Shown here: positions 44,462-53,431 of the stretch, in pieces | Position numbering within the stretch: the stretch's first letter is position 1 | Layout: every line of letters starts with the position of its first letter | Assembly (NCBI RefSeq): GCF_002846575.1 | Contig: NZ_PJND01000008.1 | Coordinates: forward strand, 372,001-436,000 | Length of the DNA: 64,000 bases | Source of the DNA: Flavobacterium lindanitolerans | Lineage (GTDB): Bacteria > Bacteroidota > Bacteroidia > Flavobacteriales > Flavobacteriaceae | Direction of reading: 5' to 3' | Translations under genes and position numbers: made by a program | The notes under the pieces: model-generated | Told to the model about the DNA's origin: nothing | Seen by the model: the letters and a program-made list of their open reading frames with translations, nothing else | The model's database searches: none

Positions 44462-45961
44462 TTATTCTTTTATAAATTTTGTTGAAACATAGCTACCATT
44501 TTCAAGGCTAATTCTTAAAAAATACATCCCTTTTAAAATTCCGGACACATCATAAGCATAAGGTGAAACCTGATTTACAGTTATTCTTTTTCCCGTCATG
44601 TCATAAACCGAAATTTCCTGTAGGGTTTTATTCGTCCGGATAGTAAGAATGTCTTTAACCGGATTGGGGAAAATGGTGGCTTCTACAGCTTTATTTTCCG
44701 GAAGTCGCAATCTACAGTCTTCAATATTCATATACGAATCTACCAACATTGGCGAAGACATTTCGGAACAGCCATTCACCGTAGTCAACACCCTGTAGGC
44801 TCTTCCGGGTTCAACCTGCAAGGATTGATTTGTTGCCCCATTTATTGGGCTTGTTTCATCATACCATTGATAGCTATCTGCAGGCTGTGTCCAAAGTGTT
44901 CCAGTTTCATCCGGGCAAAGTAAAAGGTTTGGGTAAATGGTATTCGTGTGGGCACAAAAATTTACGGTACGTTCAAAAACCGACTCTATATTCTGCCCTA
45001 AAAAACATTTGTAGGAAGTCAGTCTGATTGTATAAGTTCCATCCGCAGAATAACTATGTGTTGGCGTGCGGTCTGTTGCAGTTGTTCCGTCACCAAAATC
45101 CCATATAAAGGAATTTCTGTAAGTGGTTTCATTCCTGTTTATTTTTATTTCATTATGGCCGGTTCCTATTACATAATCAAAATCTGAAACCGGGACATAT
45201 CTTCCTATATACCATTGTTCCATCTGGTCAAACACTAAAGTTTTAGCCGCATTTCTTATAATGGATGCCGTATTTGCATCCAAACCATAATTATTAGAAA
45301 TCTGTCCGGGATTTTTTCTGAAAATAGTAGCATAAAAGCAACAGGCGGCAAGATAAGAACCGGCAACAGACGGATGGCTGCCATCAGCCTGATACAACTC
45401 TATGGAAGGGTAATTTTCCCTTATATGTTTCCAGACTACTCCTACAGGTGTAATTTCGGATTCGAACAAATCTGACATGCTTACATATCGGTTCGTCAAT
45501 TGGGTCTGCATTCCGTCATAAGTACACACGGCTGGATTTGCAGAACAATTTTGAGTATCCCCGTTTTTATATCCCCAGGTCATAAAAGACATAACCTGTG
45601 CACAAGGCTTATTTGCTTTTATAAACGTTGTCAGGTTATTAAACCCGTTCATGAATCCGCTTGGAATTATAAATGCCGGCCGTTGGCTTTGCTCCTGTAA
45701 TATGATATAATCCCAATTTTGTGACCTGATTTTGTTTAATGAAACAGTGCTTGCAAAATGGTCTTCCAAAGTATATCCTCCTATTAAGTGGCTGTCATAA
45801 ACTAAAACATCGCCCACACTGGCAGCCAATTCAGAAATTATATAGGGCAGGTCATTTACATAAGTATAACTGTTCCCTAAAAACAACACCTTTCTTGTCT
45901 GATTCTGACCCGATGCTTTTACCATAAAAAGCAATAGTATTAAGAGGATTAATTTTTTCAT
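44462..45961 (-). CDS. SGNH/GDSL hydrolase with PKD domain and T9SS type A sorting signal
   Basis: 499 aa from ATG 45961 (KKLILLILLLFMVKASG signal). The hydrolase domain starts KVLFLGNSYTYVNDLP (catalytic Ser in GNSYT) and ends with the Asp/His pair in DGSHPSVAGSYLAA. A PKD-like domain follows (SFIWDFGDGTTATDRTPTHSYSADGTY, about residues 285-330), then a beta domain around QWYDETSPINGATNQSL. The last about 75 residues (ATIFPNPVKDILTI ... GMYFLRISLENG) are the Por-secretion tail for type IX secretion. It is therefore secreted or cell-surface attached. The substrate is likely an ester on a polysaccharide or lipid, by family. Confidence 0.9.
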   Translation of the reverse strand: MKKLILLILLLFMVKASGQNQTRKVLFLGNSYTYVNDLPYIISELAASVGDVLVYDSHLIGGYTLEDHFASTVSLNKIRSQNWDYIILQEQSQRPAFIIPSGFMNGFNNLTTFIKANKPCAQVMSFMTWGYKNGDTQNCSANPAVCTYDGMQTQLTNRYVSMSDLFESEITPVGVVWKHIRENYPSIELYQADGSHPSVAGSYLAACCFYATIFRKNPGQISNNYGLDANTASIIRNAAKTLVFDQMEQWYIGRYVPVSDFDYVIGTGHNEIKINRNETTYRNSFIWDFGDGTTATDRTPTHSYSADGTYTIRLTSYKCFLGQNIESVFERTVNFCAHTNTIYPNLLLCPDETGTLWTQPADSYQWYDETSPINGATNQSLQVEPGRAYRVLTTVNGCSEMSSPMLVDSYMNIEDCRLRLPENKAVEATIFPNPVKDILTIRTNKTLQEISVYDMTGKRITVNQVSPYAYDVSGILKGMYFLRISLENGSYVSTKFIKE

Positions 45962-46182
45962 AGCATGAAGAAGTATTAAATGGCCGCTAAAGCCAAACCG
46001 ATTCAAAATTACATGTTTCTTTTTATATAAAATTGTACAGAAACGACATAAAGCTAATCCCTTATTTATAAAAGATACCGGATTTAAATTGTAAAAAATT
46101 CTGTAAGGCTTCTCAAAAAAAATATAACACCCATCAACAGGGTATTTATGAACTTTATACTAAAAGCTAACACAAAGACCCT

Positions 46183-46695
46183 ATGGAATCAAAAAACAAA
46201 AAAAAGAAAGATTTTTTTGAAACTTTCGCTTCAAAAGTTGCCCATGCGACAGGCTCTACAGCCGCTTTTCTGATCGCTTTTGCTATAGTAGTAACCTGGG
46301 GAATATGCGGTCCTGTTTTTAACTATTCCGAAACCTGGCAGCTGGTAATCAATACCGGAACTACAATTATCACTTTTCTGATGGTTTTTCTTATCCAGAA
46401 ATCTCAAAACAAGGATTCGCTTGCCATGCAGTTAAAACTTAATGAGCTTTTGGCTTCCAGCAAACTGGCCAGCAATCGCCTGGTAGATATTGAAGACCTT
46501 ACTGAAGATGAAATGCTAATCATTAACAGGTATTACAGCAAGCTGAATGAATTGGCTAAAAAAGAAAGGGCACTTCACGAATCACATTCACTTGATGAAG
46601 CCAAAGAAGGACACCAATACAAAATACGCCTCAAGAAGCCCAAAAACAGCAAACGTTCTGTAGCGAAAAAGCCACAAAACCGTAAAAAAACTTAA
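46183..46695 (+). CDS. Low-affinity iron permease (Fet4)-like membrane protein
   Basis: 170 aa: basic N-terminus, two membrane helices (AAFLIAFAIVVTWGICGPVF and VINTGTTIITFLMVFLIQKSQNKD) and a long polar C-terminal tail with LVDIEDLTEDEM, ending in a Lys/Arg-rich stretch. The helix pair and QKSQNKD...LNELL segment match the low-affinity iron permease family; transport activity of bacterial members is not firmly established. It precedes the cinA-like gene by 10 nt, so they are co-transcribed. Confidence 0.85.
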   Translation: MESKNKKKKDFFETFASKVAHATGSTAAFLIAFAIVVTWGICGPVFNYSETWQLVINTGTTIITFLMVFLIQKSQNKDSLAMQLKLNELLASSKLASNRLVDIEDLTEDEMLIINRYYSKLNELAKKERALHESHSLDEAKEGHQYKIRLKKPKNSKRSVAKKPQNRKKT

Positions 46696-46705
46696 TTCTT
46701 ACATC

Positions 46706-47194
46706 ATGGCCATAGAAAGTATTTTAGAATGCAGCAAACTTATAGCCGGGAAAAAATTAAAGATTGCTTTTGCTGAAAGTGCAACCGCGGGATGGCTCGC
46801 GTCGGAATTTTCATTCGTCCCGGAATCCGGTGAGATATTTTTGGGTGGTATTGTTTGTTATGATGTTTGTGTAAAAGAAGAACTCTTCGGCATTCCTAAA
46901 GAAACCATTGAAAAATATACGGCAGAATCTTCTGAAGTAACAGAATTGCTTGCAGAAAGACTGGTGAAATTTTTCAGAAATGATATTTCAGTAGCCATTA
47001 CCGGATTAACGTCACCTGGCGGTAGTGAAACTCCGGAAAAACCTGTGGGAACTATGTTTATCCATATCAAAATGCAGGACAAAAAATATATTGCCCATAG
47101 AGAAGTATTTACGGGCAGCCCAAAAGAAATCATATCCCAGACTATAAACAAGGTAGGACTTTTGCTTGTGGAATTATTAAAAGATCAGAAGTAA
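46706..47194 (+). CDS. CinA C-terminal-domain protein (nicotinamide-nucleotide amidase type)
   Basis: 162 aa, a stand-alone PncC/CinA amidase domain that converts NMN to nicotinate mononucleotide in characterised members. Signatures: AFAESATAGWLASEF (catalytic-site Ser/Thr region), FLGGIVCYDVCVKEELFGI and AITGLTSPGGSETPEKPVGT. Length equals the usual 160. A full-length cinA is probably elsewhere, as flavobacteria often have both. Confidence 0.9.
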   Translation: MAIESILECSKLIAGKKLKIAFAESATAGWLASEFSFVPESGEIFLGGIVCYDVCVKEELFGIPKETIEKYTAESSEVTELLAERLVKFFRNDISVAITGLTSPGGSETPEKPVGTMFIHIKMQDKKYIAHREVFTGSPKEIISQTINKVGLLLVELLKDQK

Positions 47195-47213
47195 TTCCGG
47201 AAGGCCAAATAGC

Positions 47214-48782
47214 CTATGTAATACGAATTTTTCGTAAATTTTCAATTGATGGTCCATTCACCACTTTGCCTTCATGCGTAAATCGGGAACCATGACACGG
47301 ACAATCAAATGATTTTTCGTCATTATTCCATTGTACGATACAGCCCAGATGCGGACATACTGCATTAAAAGCACTTAGCTTATTATCATAATCGCGATAT
47401 ACCGCTATTTTACGTATGCCATGGGAAAGGACACCACCCTGCCCCGGTTCAAGGTCGGCAATATTTTGAAGGTCAGGTGTTCCTATCCAATCCATATATT
47501 GTACGGCCATATTGCCTGCTTCTTTTAAAAAATCGATGGCAGTGCTTAAAGTAATGCGGGAAGGACTGTACAATTCCTGCCATCTATTAGGAATGCCTCT
47601 AATGCTATCTGTGATAATCATTCCACCCAATGTGGCGTGTGTCATTCCGTTTCCGGAATCGCCTGTTATGATATAAATATTTTCATCACCCGGATTTTTA
47701 CCCATAAATCCTAAGGAATCTACAGGTTCAATAATCTGGCCGGACCAGCGATAGGATAAATCTCCAAGCATAGGAAAACGCTCACGCGTCCAGGCTTCCA
47801 GTTTGTCATAACGTGCAGACTCCGAAAGGGACTCCTCATCTCCCTGCCCTGTTTTATGGTCTTCTCCACCCACTATGAGCAGGTCATTTTCTGAATCATA
47901 TTCCGCTACTCGGGCATAATGATACGGTTGTGATACCCATTTGGAATCCATGTCGCCCGTATCCCACCATAACGCATAAGGAAGCAGACCTTTCCTGATT
48001 TTGCCGGCAATGACATAACTTCTGTAGGCATGCTGTTTGGTGTGCATCTTCAAAACATCATTCACAGGAGAATTTGTTGCTACAACGATGTGGTCTGCCC
48101 TAAAAGCAAATCCATTTACCGTAGCTCCTTCTTTAGTGATGTTTTCAGCATGTGCTTCTGTGTATATGATACCTCCATAACGTATTATCGCTTTTGCAAG
48201 TCCACTCAGATACTGAAGTATATGGAATTGAGCCTGATTAGGAAAAACAATACATCTTTGGTCACTACCTCCCGCCATAGTTGGAATTTTTGGCAACAGG
48301 ATTGTGGAAAGTCCTGCTCTTTGTGAAGCTTCCAGTTCCTTATCAAGATTCTCTTCCTTGTCTGACGGATGCAGGAATAAATAACCATTTACTCTCCTGA
48401 ATGCACAATCAATATGTTCTGTCCTGATAATTTTCTCAATTTCATCAATTGCCGCCGTGTGGCTTTCTGCCGCTAATCCAGCCGCTTCTTTTCCAAATAT
48501 CCGTTCCAGATAATAGTAACGGTCATCAAGCGCATTACTTAAATGGGCCGTAGTTCTTCCGGTTTCACCGCTTCCTATAAATCCGTCTTCCACAACTATG
48601 ACTTTTTTTCCTGCTTTTGAAAGAAGATAGGCAGTCGTAAGTCCTGCAATACCACCGCCAATAATCAACACTTCGGTTTTTGCCGAACCTTCCGGTTTTT
48701 TAAAAGAAATTATGGGCGTAGTGTCTATCCAAAAAGACACATTATCGCCTGAAGAAATGAGTGCATCGCTGAAATTATTCAT
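47214..48782 (-). CDS. FAD-dependent oxidoreductase with C-terminal Rieske domain
   Basis: 522 aa. DAO-type FAD domain with IIGGGIAGLTTAYLLSKAGK at about residue 41 and HIVVATNSPVNDV, plus FMGKNPGDENIYIITGDSGNGM for the second FAD contact. The last about 90 residues form a Rieske [2Fe-2S] domain with CPHLGC and CPCHGS supplying two Cys-His pairs. The combination is known from glycine/D-amino-acid-oxidase-like proteins; the physiological substrate is not known. No signal peptide, so cytosolic. The next gene upstream on the same strand is a small hydrophilic protein. Confidence 0.92.
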   Translation of the reverse strand: MNNFSDALISSGDNVSFWIDTTPIISFKKPEGSAKTEVLIIGGGIAGLTTAYLLSKAGKKVIVVEDGFIGSGETGRTTAHLSNALDDRYYYLERIFGKEAAGLAAESHTAAIDEIEKIIRTEHIDCAFRRVNGYLFLHPSDKEENLDKELEASQRAGLSTILLPKIPTMAGGSDQRCIVFPNQAQFHILQYLSGLAKAIIRYGGIIYTEAHAENITKEGATVNGFAFRADHIVVATNSPVNDVLKMHTKQHAYRSYVIAGKIRKGLLPYALWWDTGDMDSKWVSQPYHYARVAEYDSENDLLIVGGEDHKTGQGDEESLSESARYDKLEAWTRERFPMLGDLSYRWSGQIIEPVDSLGFMGKNPGDENIYIITGDSGNGMTHATLGGMIITDSIRGIPNRWQELYSPSRITLSTAIDFLKEAGNMAVQYMDWIGTPDLQNIADLEPGQGGVLSHGIRKIAVYRDYDNKLSAFNAVCPHLGCIVQWNNDEKSFDCPCHGSRFTHEGKVVNGPSIENLRKIRIT

Positions 48783-48823
48783 AATATTTTATTCAATTAA
48801 GAGTACATGTATCTAAATGATTT

Positions 48824-49126
48824 TTATTGTCCGTCATTAGTGTCTCCTCCGGGTGAGGTTTTGCTTCGCGGACCATGTGCCCTGTTTGCCTTCTGGTTAT
48901 TATAGCGGCTGTCTCCATTTTCAGGAACCTGACTGTCAACTATCGTCTTCCCTTTATTGAGCTGCCCATCTTTTGTGTTTGTTGTTTCATTGTCGTCAGA
49001 ACCAAAATCACCGGAACCACTGTATTGATTACGGGCCGTATCTTTATCGTCTGTAGCTTTTGCAGCTGTTTTGTTAGTTGCCGGCATTTCTTTTTTTGAT
49101 TGCTCTTTTTGATTATCTTTTTTCAT
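48824..49126 (-). CDS. Hydrophilic low-complexity protein
   Basis: 100 aa, almost without hydrophobic residues, rich in Lys, Asp, Asn, Gly and Thr (QYSGSGDFGSDDNETTNT; HGPRSKTSPGGDTNDGQ). Probably intrinsically disordered, comparable to hydrophilin-type stress proteins. It lies 41 nt upstream of the FAD/Rieske gene on the same strand. Confidence 0.65.
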   Translation of the reverse strand: MKKDNQKEQSKKEMPATNKTAAKATDDKDTARNQYSGSGDFGSDDNETTNTKDGQLNKGKTIVDSQVPENGDSRYNNQKANRAHGPRSKTSPGGDTNDGQ

Positions 49127-49355
49127 GACTGTATTTTTAAGTTATCCATCTTATTCCATTCTGTCCGGAAAAAGATTGTCCTATTAAATTTCCAAATAAA
49201 AACTACTGTGGGCATTATATAATTCTAAAATAAACTTACATGACGTTTTTTGAACGCATCAGACCTTAAATTATATAATAATTTCTGAGCTTTTTAGTAG
49301 GTAAAAAAGACGGGGACAGATTAAATTTGGATACAGAAATATCTTTATTTTAATT

Positions 49356-49901
49356 ATGAAGAAACGCATCCATAACCAGACTTCTTTGTTCGGGCCTGAC
49401 TATGCCTATCTTGTCGTGCTTTCTCCTCCGGACGACATTAAGGCTGATATAGCCCTGATCAAGAAGGAACTGAATGCTATTGCGGATATTACGGAAAAGA
49501 ATGTCCATTCTATCGCCCATATTACCCTAACAGACCGACGTACAGATGATGAAGCCTTACCCGAAATTATAAAGGAACTGACTTCCGGAAGCAAGCCTTT
49601 CCCGATAAGAGTGCAGGGTTGGGATTATTTTGACCACAAAAACAGCGTTACCGTTTATTTAAAAATCAATAATCCGGAACCTATTATAGAGCTGATGATT
49701 TCTGTGAAATCCAAAGCCAGGACTCCCCATATTAGCCTGGCGAAAAAAATTCCTCATAAAACATTTGAGGTACTAAGACCTTATCTTGAAAAATTGGAGT
49801 ATTCTGCAGAATGGACCTGCAAGGAAGTTACAGTACTTAAAAAGCTGATGTCTAAAAAAGAACTTGGATTTAAGGACCGGGTGTCGATACCGCTGCAATA
49901 A
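49356..49901 (+). CDS. 2'-5' RNA ligase-family protein (2H phosphoesterase)
   Basis: 181 aa with the two H-x-T/S motifs of the 2H superfamily: SIAHITLTD (about residue 54) and TPHISLAKK (about residue 128), which supply the paired catalytic histidines. Members act on 2',3'-cyclic phosphates or RNA ends; the exact reaction here is unknown. The length is typical. Preceded by about 230 nt without genes. Confidence 0.85.
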   Translation: MKKRIHNQTSLFGPDYAYLVVLSPPDDIKADIALIKKELNAIADITEKNVHSIAHITLTDRRTDDEALPEIIKELTSGSKPFPIRVQGWDYFDHKNSVTVYLKINNPEPIIELMISVKSKARTPHISLAKKIPHKTFEVLRPYLEKLEYSAEWTCKEVTVLKKLMSKKELGFKDRVSIPLQ

Positions 49902-49917
49902 GAGTGACTATTGCCCT

Positions 49918-50117
49918 CTATTCCAGTTCAATGACATGCAATTTCTGCCTGGTGTGAAAAAAATACAAATGCCATTTTTCATTAATAGCATAATAACGTT
50001 TGCCATCTGAAGTTGCCACACCTTCCACCTGATGGAAAGGAATTCTTAACTTAATATGTTTGTTCCATATTATCTGCAAAAATTGTCGTCTTTAGTTTCA
50101 GTAACAGACACTTTCAT
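49918..50117 (-). pseudogene. Short remnant of an unknown gene
   Basis: On the minus strand ATG 50117 opens MKVSVTETKDDN, then after a one-base shift the frame reads QIIWNKHIKLRIPFHQVEGV, ATSDGKRYYAINEKWHLYFF and HTRQKLHVIELE to a stop at 49918. Composition is clearly protein-like, and EGVATSDGKRYYAINE resembles the final blade of SdiA-regulated or other beta-propeller proteins. It is probably the 3' end of a gene that was largely deleted, or a very short frameshifted gene. Confidence 0.5.
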
Positions 50118-50175
50118 AGTAATTGATTTTAATGACTTGTTGTTTGGTTTCACGGCAGGATTTGGCAGACATTGG

Positions 50176-50916
50176 TCAAACCTGGTTCGATTTTAATAAT
50201 TCCTTCATTTCAAGTGCATTTAAGACACCTGCTGTGCTGGCAGTATTGTTGAAATAGACGAATACTTCTTTAAATTTATTTGTGCTGAGAATCTCATTTT
50301 GAGCTTTTTCTAATATTTCCCGGTCATAGGCTGAATAAAATAATTTAGGATTTCCATGAAATCTTACATAGCCAATGTCAGAAGTCACCATAATATCCGA
50401 AGGCAGTTTAGGATAATTTACACTGCAAAAGGTTATGTTTCTTTGCTTTAAAGCATCAAATACTTCGGGTATCCACCAACTTTGATTACGAAATTCGACT
50501 ACGTTTTTAAATTCAGGGTTCAGGCTGTTTACTATCAGTTCCAGACCTGAGGCACTATAATCAAAACCTGGCGGCAATTGGAATAAAACACAACCTAATT
50601 TCCCGGCAAGTCCTTCACTGCTCACCATATAAAAGTCTTCTATTAACTGTCTGCATTCTTTAAACCTGTGAATATGGGTAATCTGTTTGGGTGCTTTTAT
50701 TGAAAACAGGAAGTTTTCGGGTGTTTTATCTTGCCATGACTGCAAACTTTTAAGTGTGGGAAACCTGTAAAATGTCGAATTGAGCTCGTAGGTAGAAAAA
50801 TGTTCGCAGTAATATTCAAACCATTTGGTTTTAGGTAAGTTTTCCGGATAGAAAACACCTTTCCAGTCAGCAGTATTATAGCTGGAACAGCCTATGTATA
50901 TATTTTTCTTTTTCAT
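50176..50916 (-). CDS. DUF72 family protein
   Basis: 246 aa from ATG 50916, which overlaps the upstream glycosylase stop by 4 nt (ATGA). TIM-barrel DUF72 signatures: IYIGCSSYNTADWKGVFYP, YELNSTFYRFPTLKSLQSW, FLFSIKAPKQITHIHRF, LFQLPPGFDYS, VEFRNQSWW and VYFNNTASTAGVLNA. The function is not settled; it is often linked to nucleic-acid repair neighbourhoods. Here it is translationally coupled to a Fpg/Nei glycosylase, which agrees with that. Confidence 0.92.
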   Translation of the reverse strand: MKKKNIYIGCSSYNTADWKGVFYPENLPKTKWFEYYCEHFSTYELNSTFYRFPTLKSLQSWQDKTPENFLFSIKAPKQITHIHRFKECRQLIEDFYMVSSEGLAGKLGCVLFQLPPGFDYSASGLELIVNSLNPEFKNVVEFRNQSWWIPEVFDALKQRNITFCSVNYPKLPSDIMVTSDIGYVRFHGNPKLFYSAYDREILEKAQNEILSTNKFKEVFVYFNNTASTAGVLNALEMKELLKSNQV

Positions 50917-51644
50917 TGGTATAGTATCTGGCAATTCTCACAAAAAAAGCTCCTGCGTTTTTTCACTCCTGTATATTTCTTCAAAATTGGGAGGTCACAA
51001 CGAAGACATGTTTTTTTGGTATGGGCAAGCCAATGTTTTTTAAGTTCAAACTTCTTTTTCCATTCCAAAAACTGAAAGCTGTAATTTCTGGCTTCTTTTA
51101 TAATCTCGTCCCTCTTTTCTGATGGAATTTTTCCGACTAAGGATTCCGGGTGAACACGAACCCTGTACAGTACTTCATTTTTTATAATGTTGCCAACACC
51201 GGAAAAAATGTCCTGTTCCAACAGAGCATCGCAAATTTGTTTGTTCGGGATGTTTTTTAATTTTTCTCTGGCCTGTTTCGGATTCCAGCTTTCATTCATT
51301 ACGTCTGCACTCCAGTCATAATGCAGGTTAACGTCACTTTCCAGTATTTTTATAGAGGAAGAATAGAAATTTATTTCTCCTGATGGAAAAGTCAGGTTCA
51401 GGCGAACAAGAGCATCCTTGGTCTCGTTAATTCTATAAGTTCCAAACAGCAGAAAATGGATACGGACTGTAAAATCTTTAAAACAAATCAGAAAGTGCTT
51501 GCCCCAGCTTCGGAAAGAAATTATCTTTTTACCTAACAGTCTGTTCTGGTCAATTTTGCTGTTTCCGGAAACGGAAATAATTTCCTGACCTCCAAACTGA
51601 CTGGCTTCTTCTTTTAGAATGACTATACTTGGACCTTCTGGCAT
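50913..51644 (-). CDS. Fpg/Nei-family DNA glycosylase
   Basis: 243 aa. Base-excision-repair glycosylase/AP lyase: N-terminal Pro2-Glu3 (MPEGPSIV) supplies the Schiff-base amine and acid. The H2TH region is around QICDALLEQDIFSGVGNIIKNE. The C-terminal zinc finger has Cys pairs in CLRCDLP and FFCENCQ. The first residues and the finger indicate the Nei/Nei2-like branch that removes oxidised pyrimidines rather than 8-oxoguanine, but this is not certain. First gene of a two-gene unit with DUF72. Confidence 0.9.
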   Translation of the reverse strand: MPEGPSIVILKEEASQFGGQEIISVSGNSKIDQNRLLGKKIISFRSWGKHFLICFKDFTVRIHFLLFGTYRINETKDALVRLNLTFPSGEINFYSSSIKILESDVNLHYDWSADVMNESWNPKQAREKLKNIPNKQICDALLEQDIFSGVGNIIKNEVLYRVRVHPESLVGKIPSEKRDEIIKEARNYSFQFLEWKKKFELKKHWLAHTKKTCLRCDLPILKKYTGVKKRRSFFCENCQILYQ

Positions 51645-51692
51645 TTTCTTCTATTTAAATAATCAATCAGGATTGCCGTTTTCAACTCCGGA

Positions 51693-51806
51693 TTACGTTT
51701 GTCTGCTTCTCGCCGGTCCAAAAGCTTCTAAAGCTTCATGCCGATACTTAAAATTAAGCACCTCATCAAAATAGTGTCTTATAGTATTCCAAGTTTTGTT
51801 TGTATG
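51693..51806 (-). other. Possible short gene remnant
   Basis: Minus-strand frame without start reading KTWNTIRHYFDEVLNFKYRH and EALEAFGPARSRQT before a stop at 51693. Protein-like composition, no family recognised; could be chance. Confidence 0.25.
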
Positions 51807-51938
51807 TTACTGCATGATTACAAGTGTATTGGAGCGTTCAATCCTACAACATTTTGAAGGAAAAATATAAGCCTCAATAATTTTTATTTTGGAAATTAGA
51901 CAATACCATTCCAGTAAAATTTGATTTAAGCACGCCCG

Positions 51939-52244
51939 ATGGAAACAATAACTATAATAGGCACCCTTGCGGCCATTTTCACTACTATTGCCAATATTCC
52001 GCAAGCTTATAAAATAATAAAAGATAAGACCAGCAAAGGTGTTTCTGCCGGAACTTATCTGGTTTTGCTAATCGGAACATCACTTTGGACAGCTTATGGC
52101 ATCCTCAAGTCGGACTGGCCGCTTATTATTACGAATTCTATTTCTTCTTTACTGAGTATCATTATACTGATTCTCCACCAGATTCCTGACAGGAAAATAA
52201 AGAAAGTAAACAAGGTGCTTTCAAATTCTGGCAGCAAAAAATAA
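51939..52244 (+). CDS. SemiSWEET-type sugar transporter
   Basis: 101 aa with three membrane helices forming one PQ-loop unit: TLAAIFTTIANIPQAYKIIKDK (PQ motif), SAGTYLVLLIGTSLWTAYGIL and ITNSISSLLSIIILILHQI. SemiSWEETs work as dimers in the inner membrane and carry sugars along their gradient. It is about 15 residues longer than most because of a basic tail (DRKIKKVNK). Confidence 0.9.
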   Translation: METITIIGTLAAIFTTIANIPQAYKIIKDKTSKGVSAGTYLVLLIGTSLWTAYGILKSDWPLIITNSISSLLSIIILILHQIPDRKIKKVNKVLSNSGSKK

Positions 52245-52265
52245 AATCCGGATATGGAATTGGTA

Positions 52266-52715
52266 TCAGATTACAAATACAAATGTTTCCCTGTTTAATT
52301 CTGCCGATTGAAACTGCCAGTTCATTTTTATTACTTTCCTTAGGGTTTCTTTGAGTGTTTCAAAATCATTCGGTTTTTTGACATAAATATTGGCTCCGGC
52401 AATCAGTGAATCTTCAATATCTTTTTCAGCCGAGGATGTGGAATAAATTACTACAGACAGTTTTTGATATTTTTCATCTTTTCTTATTTCACGTAATATG
52501 TCTATACCTCCAAGGATAGGCATATTAAGGTCAAGAAAAACAATGTCCGGAATTTCTGTTGTTGTATACAGATAATCCAGTATTTCACGTCCATCTTTAA
52601 ATATCGTAAGATTTTCGCCGGAATCCAGTTCATTGAATGCCTCTTCAAAAAGTAATCGGTCATCTGTATCGTCATCTACAAGTATAATTTGCATCAATTT
52701 GTCTGAGGTTTTCAT
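52266..52715 (-). CDS. Single-domain response regulator (Rcp1-like)
   Basis: 149 aa, a receiver domain only: acidic DDDTDD near the N-terminus, phospho-acceptor Asp in VFLDLNMPILGG, the switch Ser/Thr in VVIYSTSSA and Lys in VKKPND. No output domain, so it probably passes phosphate or acts by protein contact. It is highly similar along its length to the regulator at 62174 (shared ILVDDD, STSSAEKDIED, FVFV ending). Its start codon is 2 nt from a heptad tandem repeat. Confidence 0.93.
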   Translation of the reverse strand: MKTSDKLMQIILVDDDTDDRLLFEEAFNELDSGENLTIFKDGREILDYLYTTTEIPDIVFLDLNMPILGGIDILREIRKDEKYQKLSVVIYSTSSAEKDIEDSLIAGANIYVKKPNDFETLKETLRKVIKMNWQFQSAELNRETFVFVI

Positions 52716-52717
52716 TG

Positions 52718-52787
52718 TGTTTAGTTGATAGTGTTTAGTTTTTAGTGTTTAGTTTTTAGTGTATAGTTGATAGTGTATAGTGTATAG
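52718..52787. repeat. Tandem heptad repeat upstream of the response regulator
   Basis: Ten 7-bp units of the type TGTwTAG / TTkwTAG in direct array, seen on the minus strand as CTAwACA / CTATCAA / CTAAAAA. The array begins 2 nt from the start codon of the minus-strand gene, so it fills its leader and perhaps promoter. Confidence 0.8.
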
Positions 52788-53431
52788 TGTTTGCTTCTAT
52801 TCCAAAAAATACTATGGCATAAAAATTGCTACTATATAGTTATCCGAAGATTAAAAAAATTCAGTTAACGGAATAGCGTTGCCAGCTCTCTGATAGAAAG
52901 CATTTGCTAAATTGATGTTTAGGAATAAAATAGTCCGAAAGGACCTTGATGTAAAAAATCTCCTCAATTATGAGGGTAGGATAAAAGATTAACTAAGATA
53001 AGTATTGTTAAATAGAATTAAAAGAATTTAACACTTTATTTTTCAGGTTACCTGAGAAACGTATCTCTTTAGAACACAAAATATTGGAAAATTATTAAAA
53101 TTTATATCCCGGCAAATTAAAAAAAGAACTCTCTTTTTATATATATTTGCTCCACAGTGCGCGTCACTTTGATTCATACATTTTACTTCACAAGCATATT
53201 GCTTACTGCTATATCTTCTTAGGTCCAGCGAGAATATTGATGTTTATTTATAAAACCTGTTCGTACAAAAACTACGTTACGGAAAGGAAAATAGCACCAA
53301 AAACTTTACAGAATTCAACCTAAATCTCAAGGTGGGGTATCAGATTACGATTCCTCCATTTGATGCAATAACAATTTGACTTTCCGGTAAAATGTGTTTC
53401 GGTAAAAAAGGCGCACAAGTCATAACCAAGA
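52788..53431. other. Long intergenic region
   Basis: About 640 nt, very AT-rich. I see no RNA gene. A short open stretch at 53254-53379 (ends LNLKVGYQITIPPFDAITI) looks like the C-terminal end of an outer-membrane barrel but has no start; it may be a gene remnant. The promoter of the kinase gene at 53432 should be here. Confidence 0.4.

Noticed and set aside
52718..52787. CRISPR array
   Set aside because: Units are 7 bp and contiguous, without spacers or cas genes nearby.
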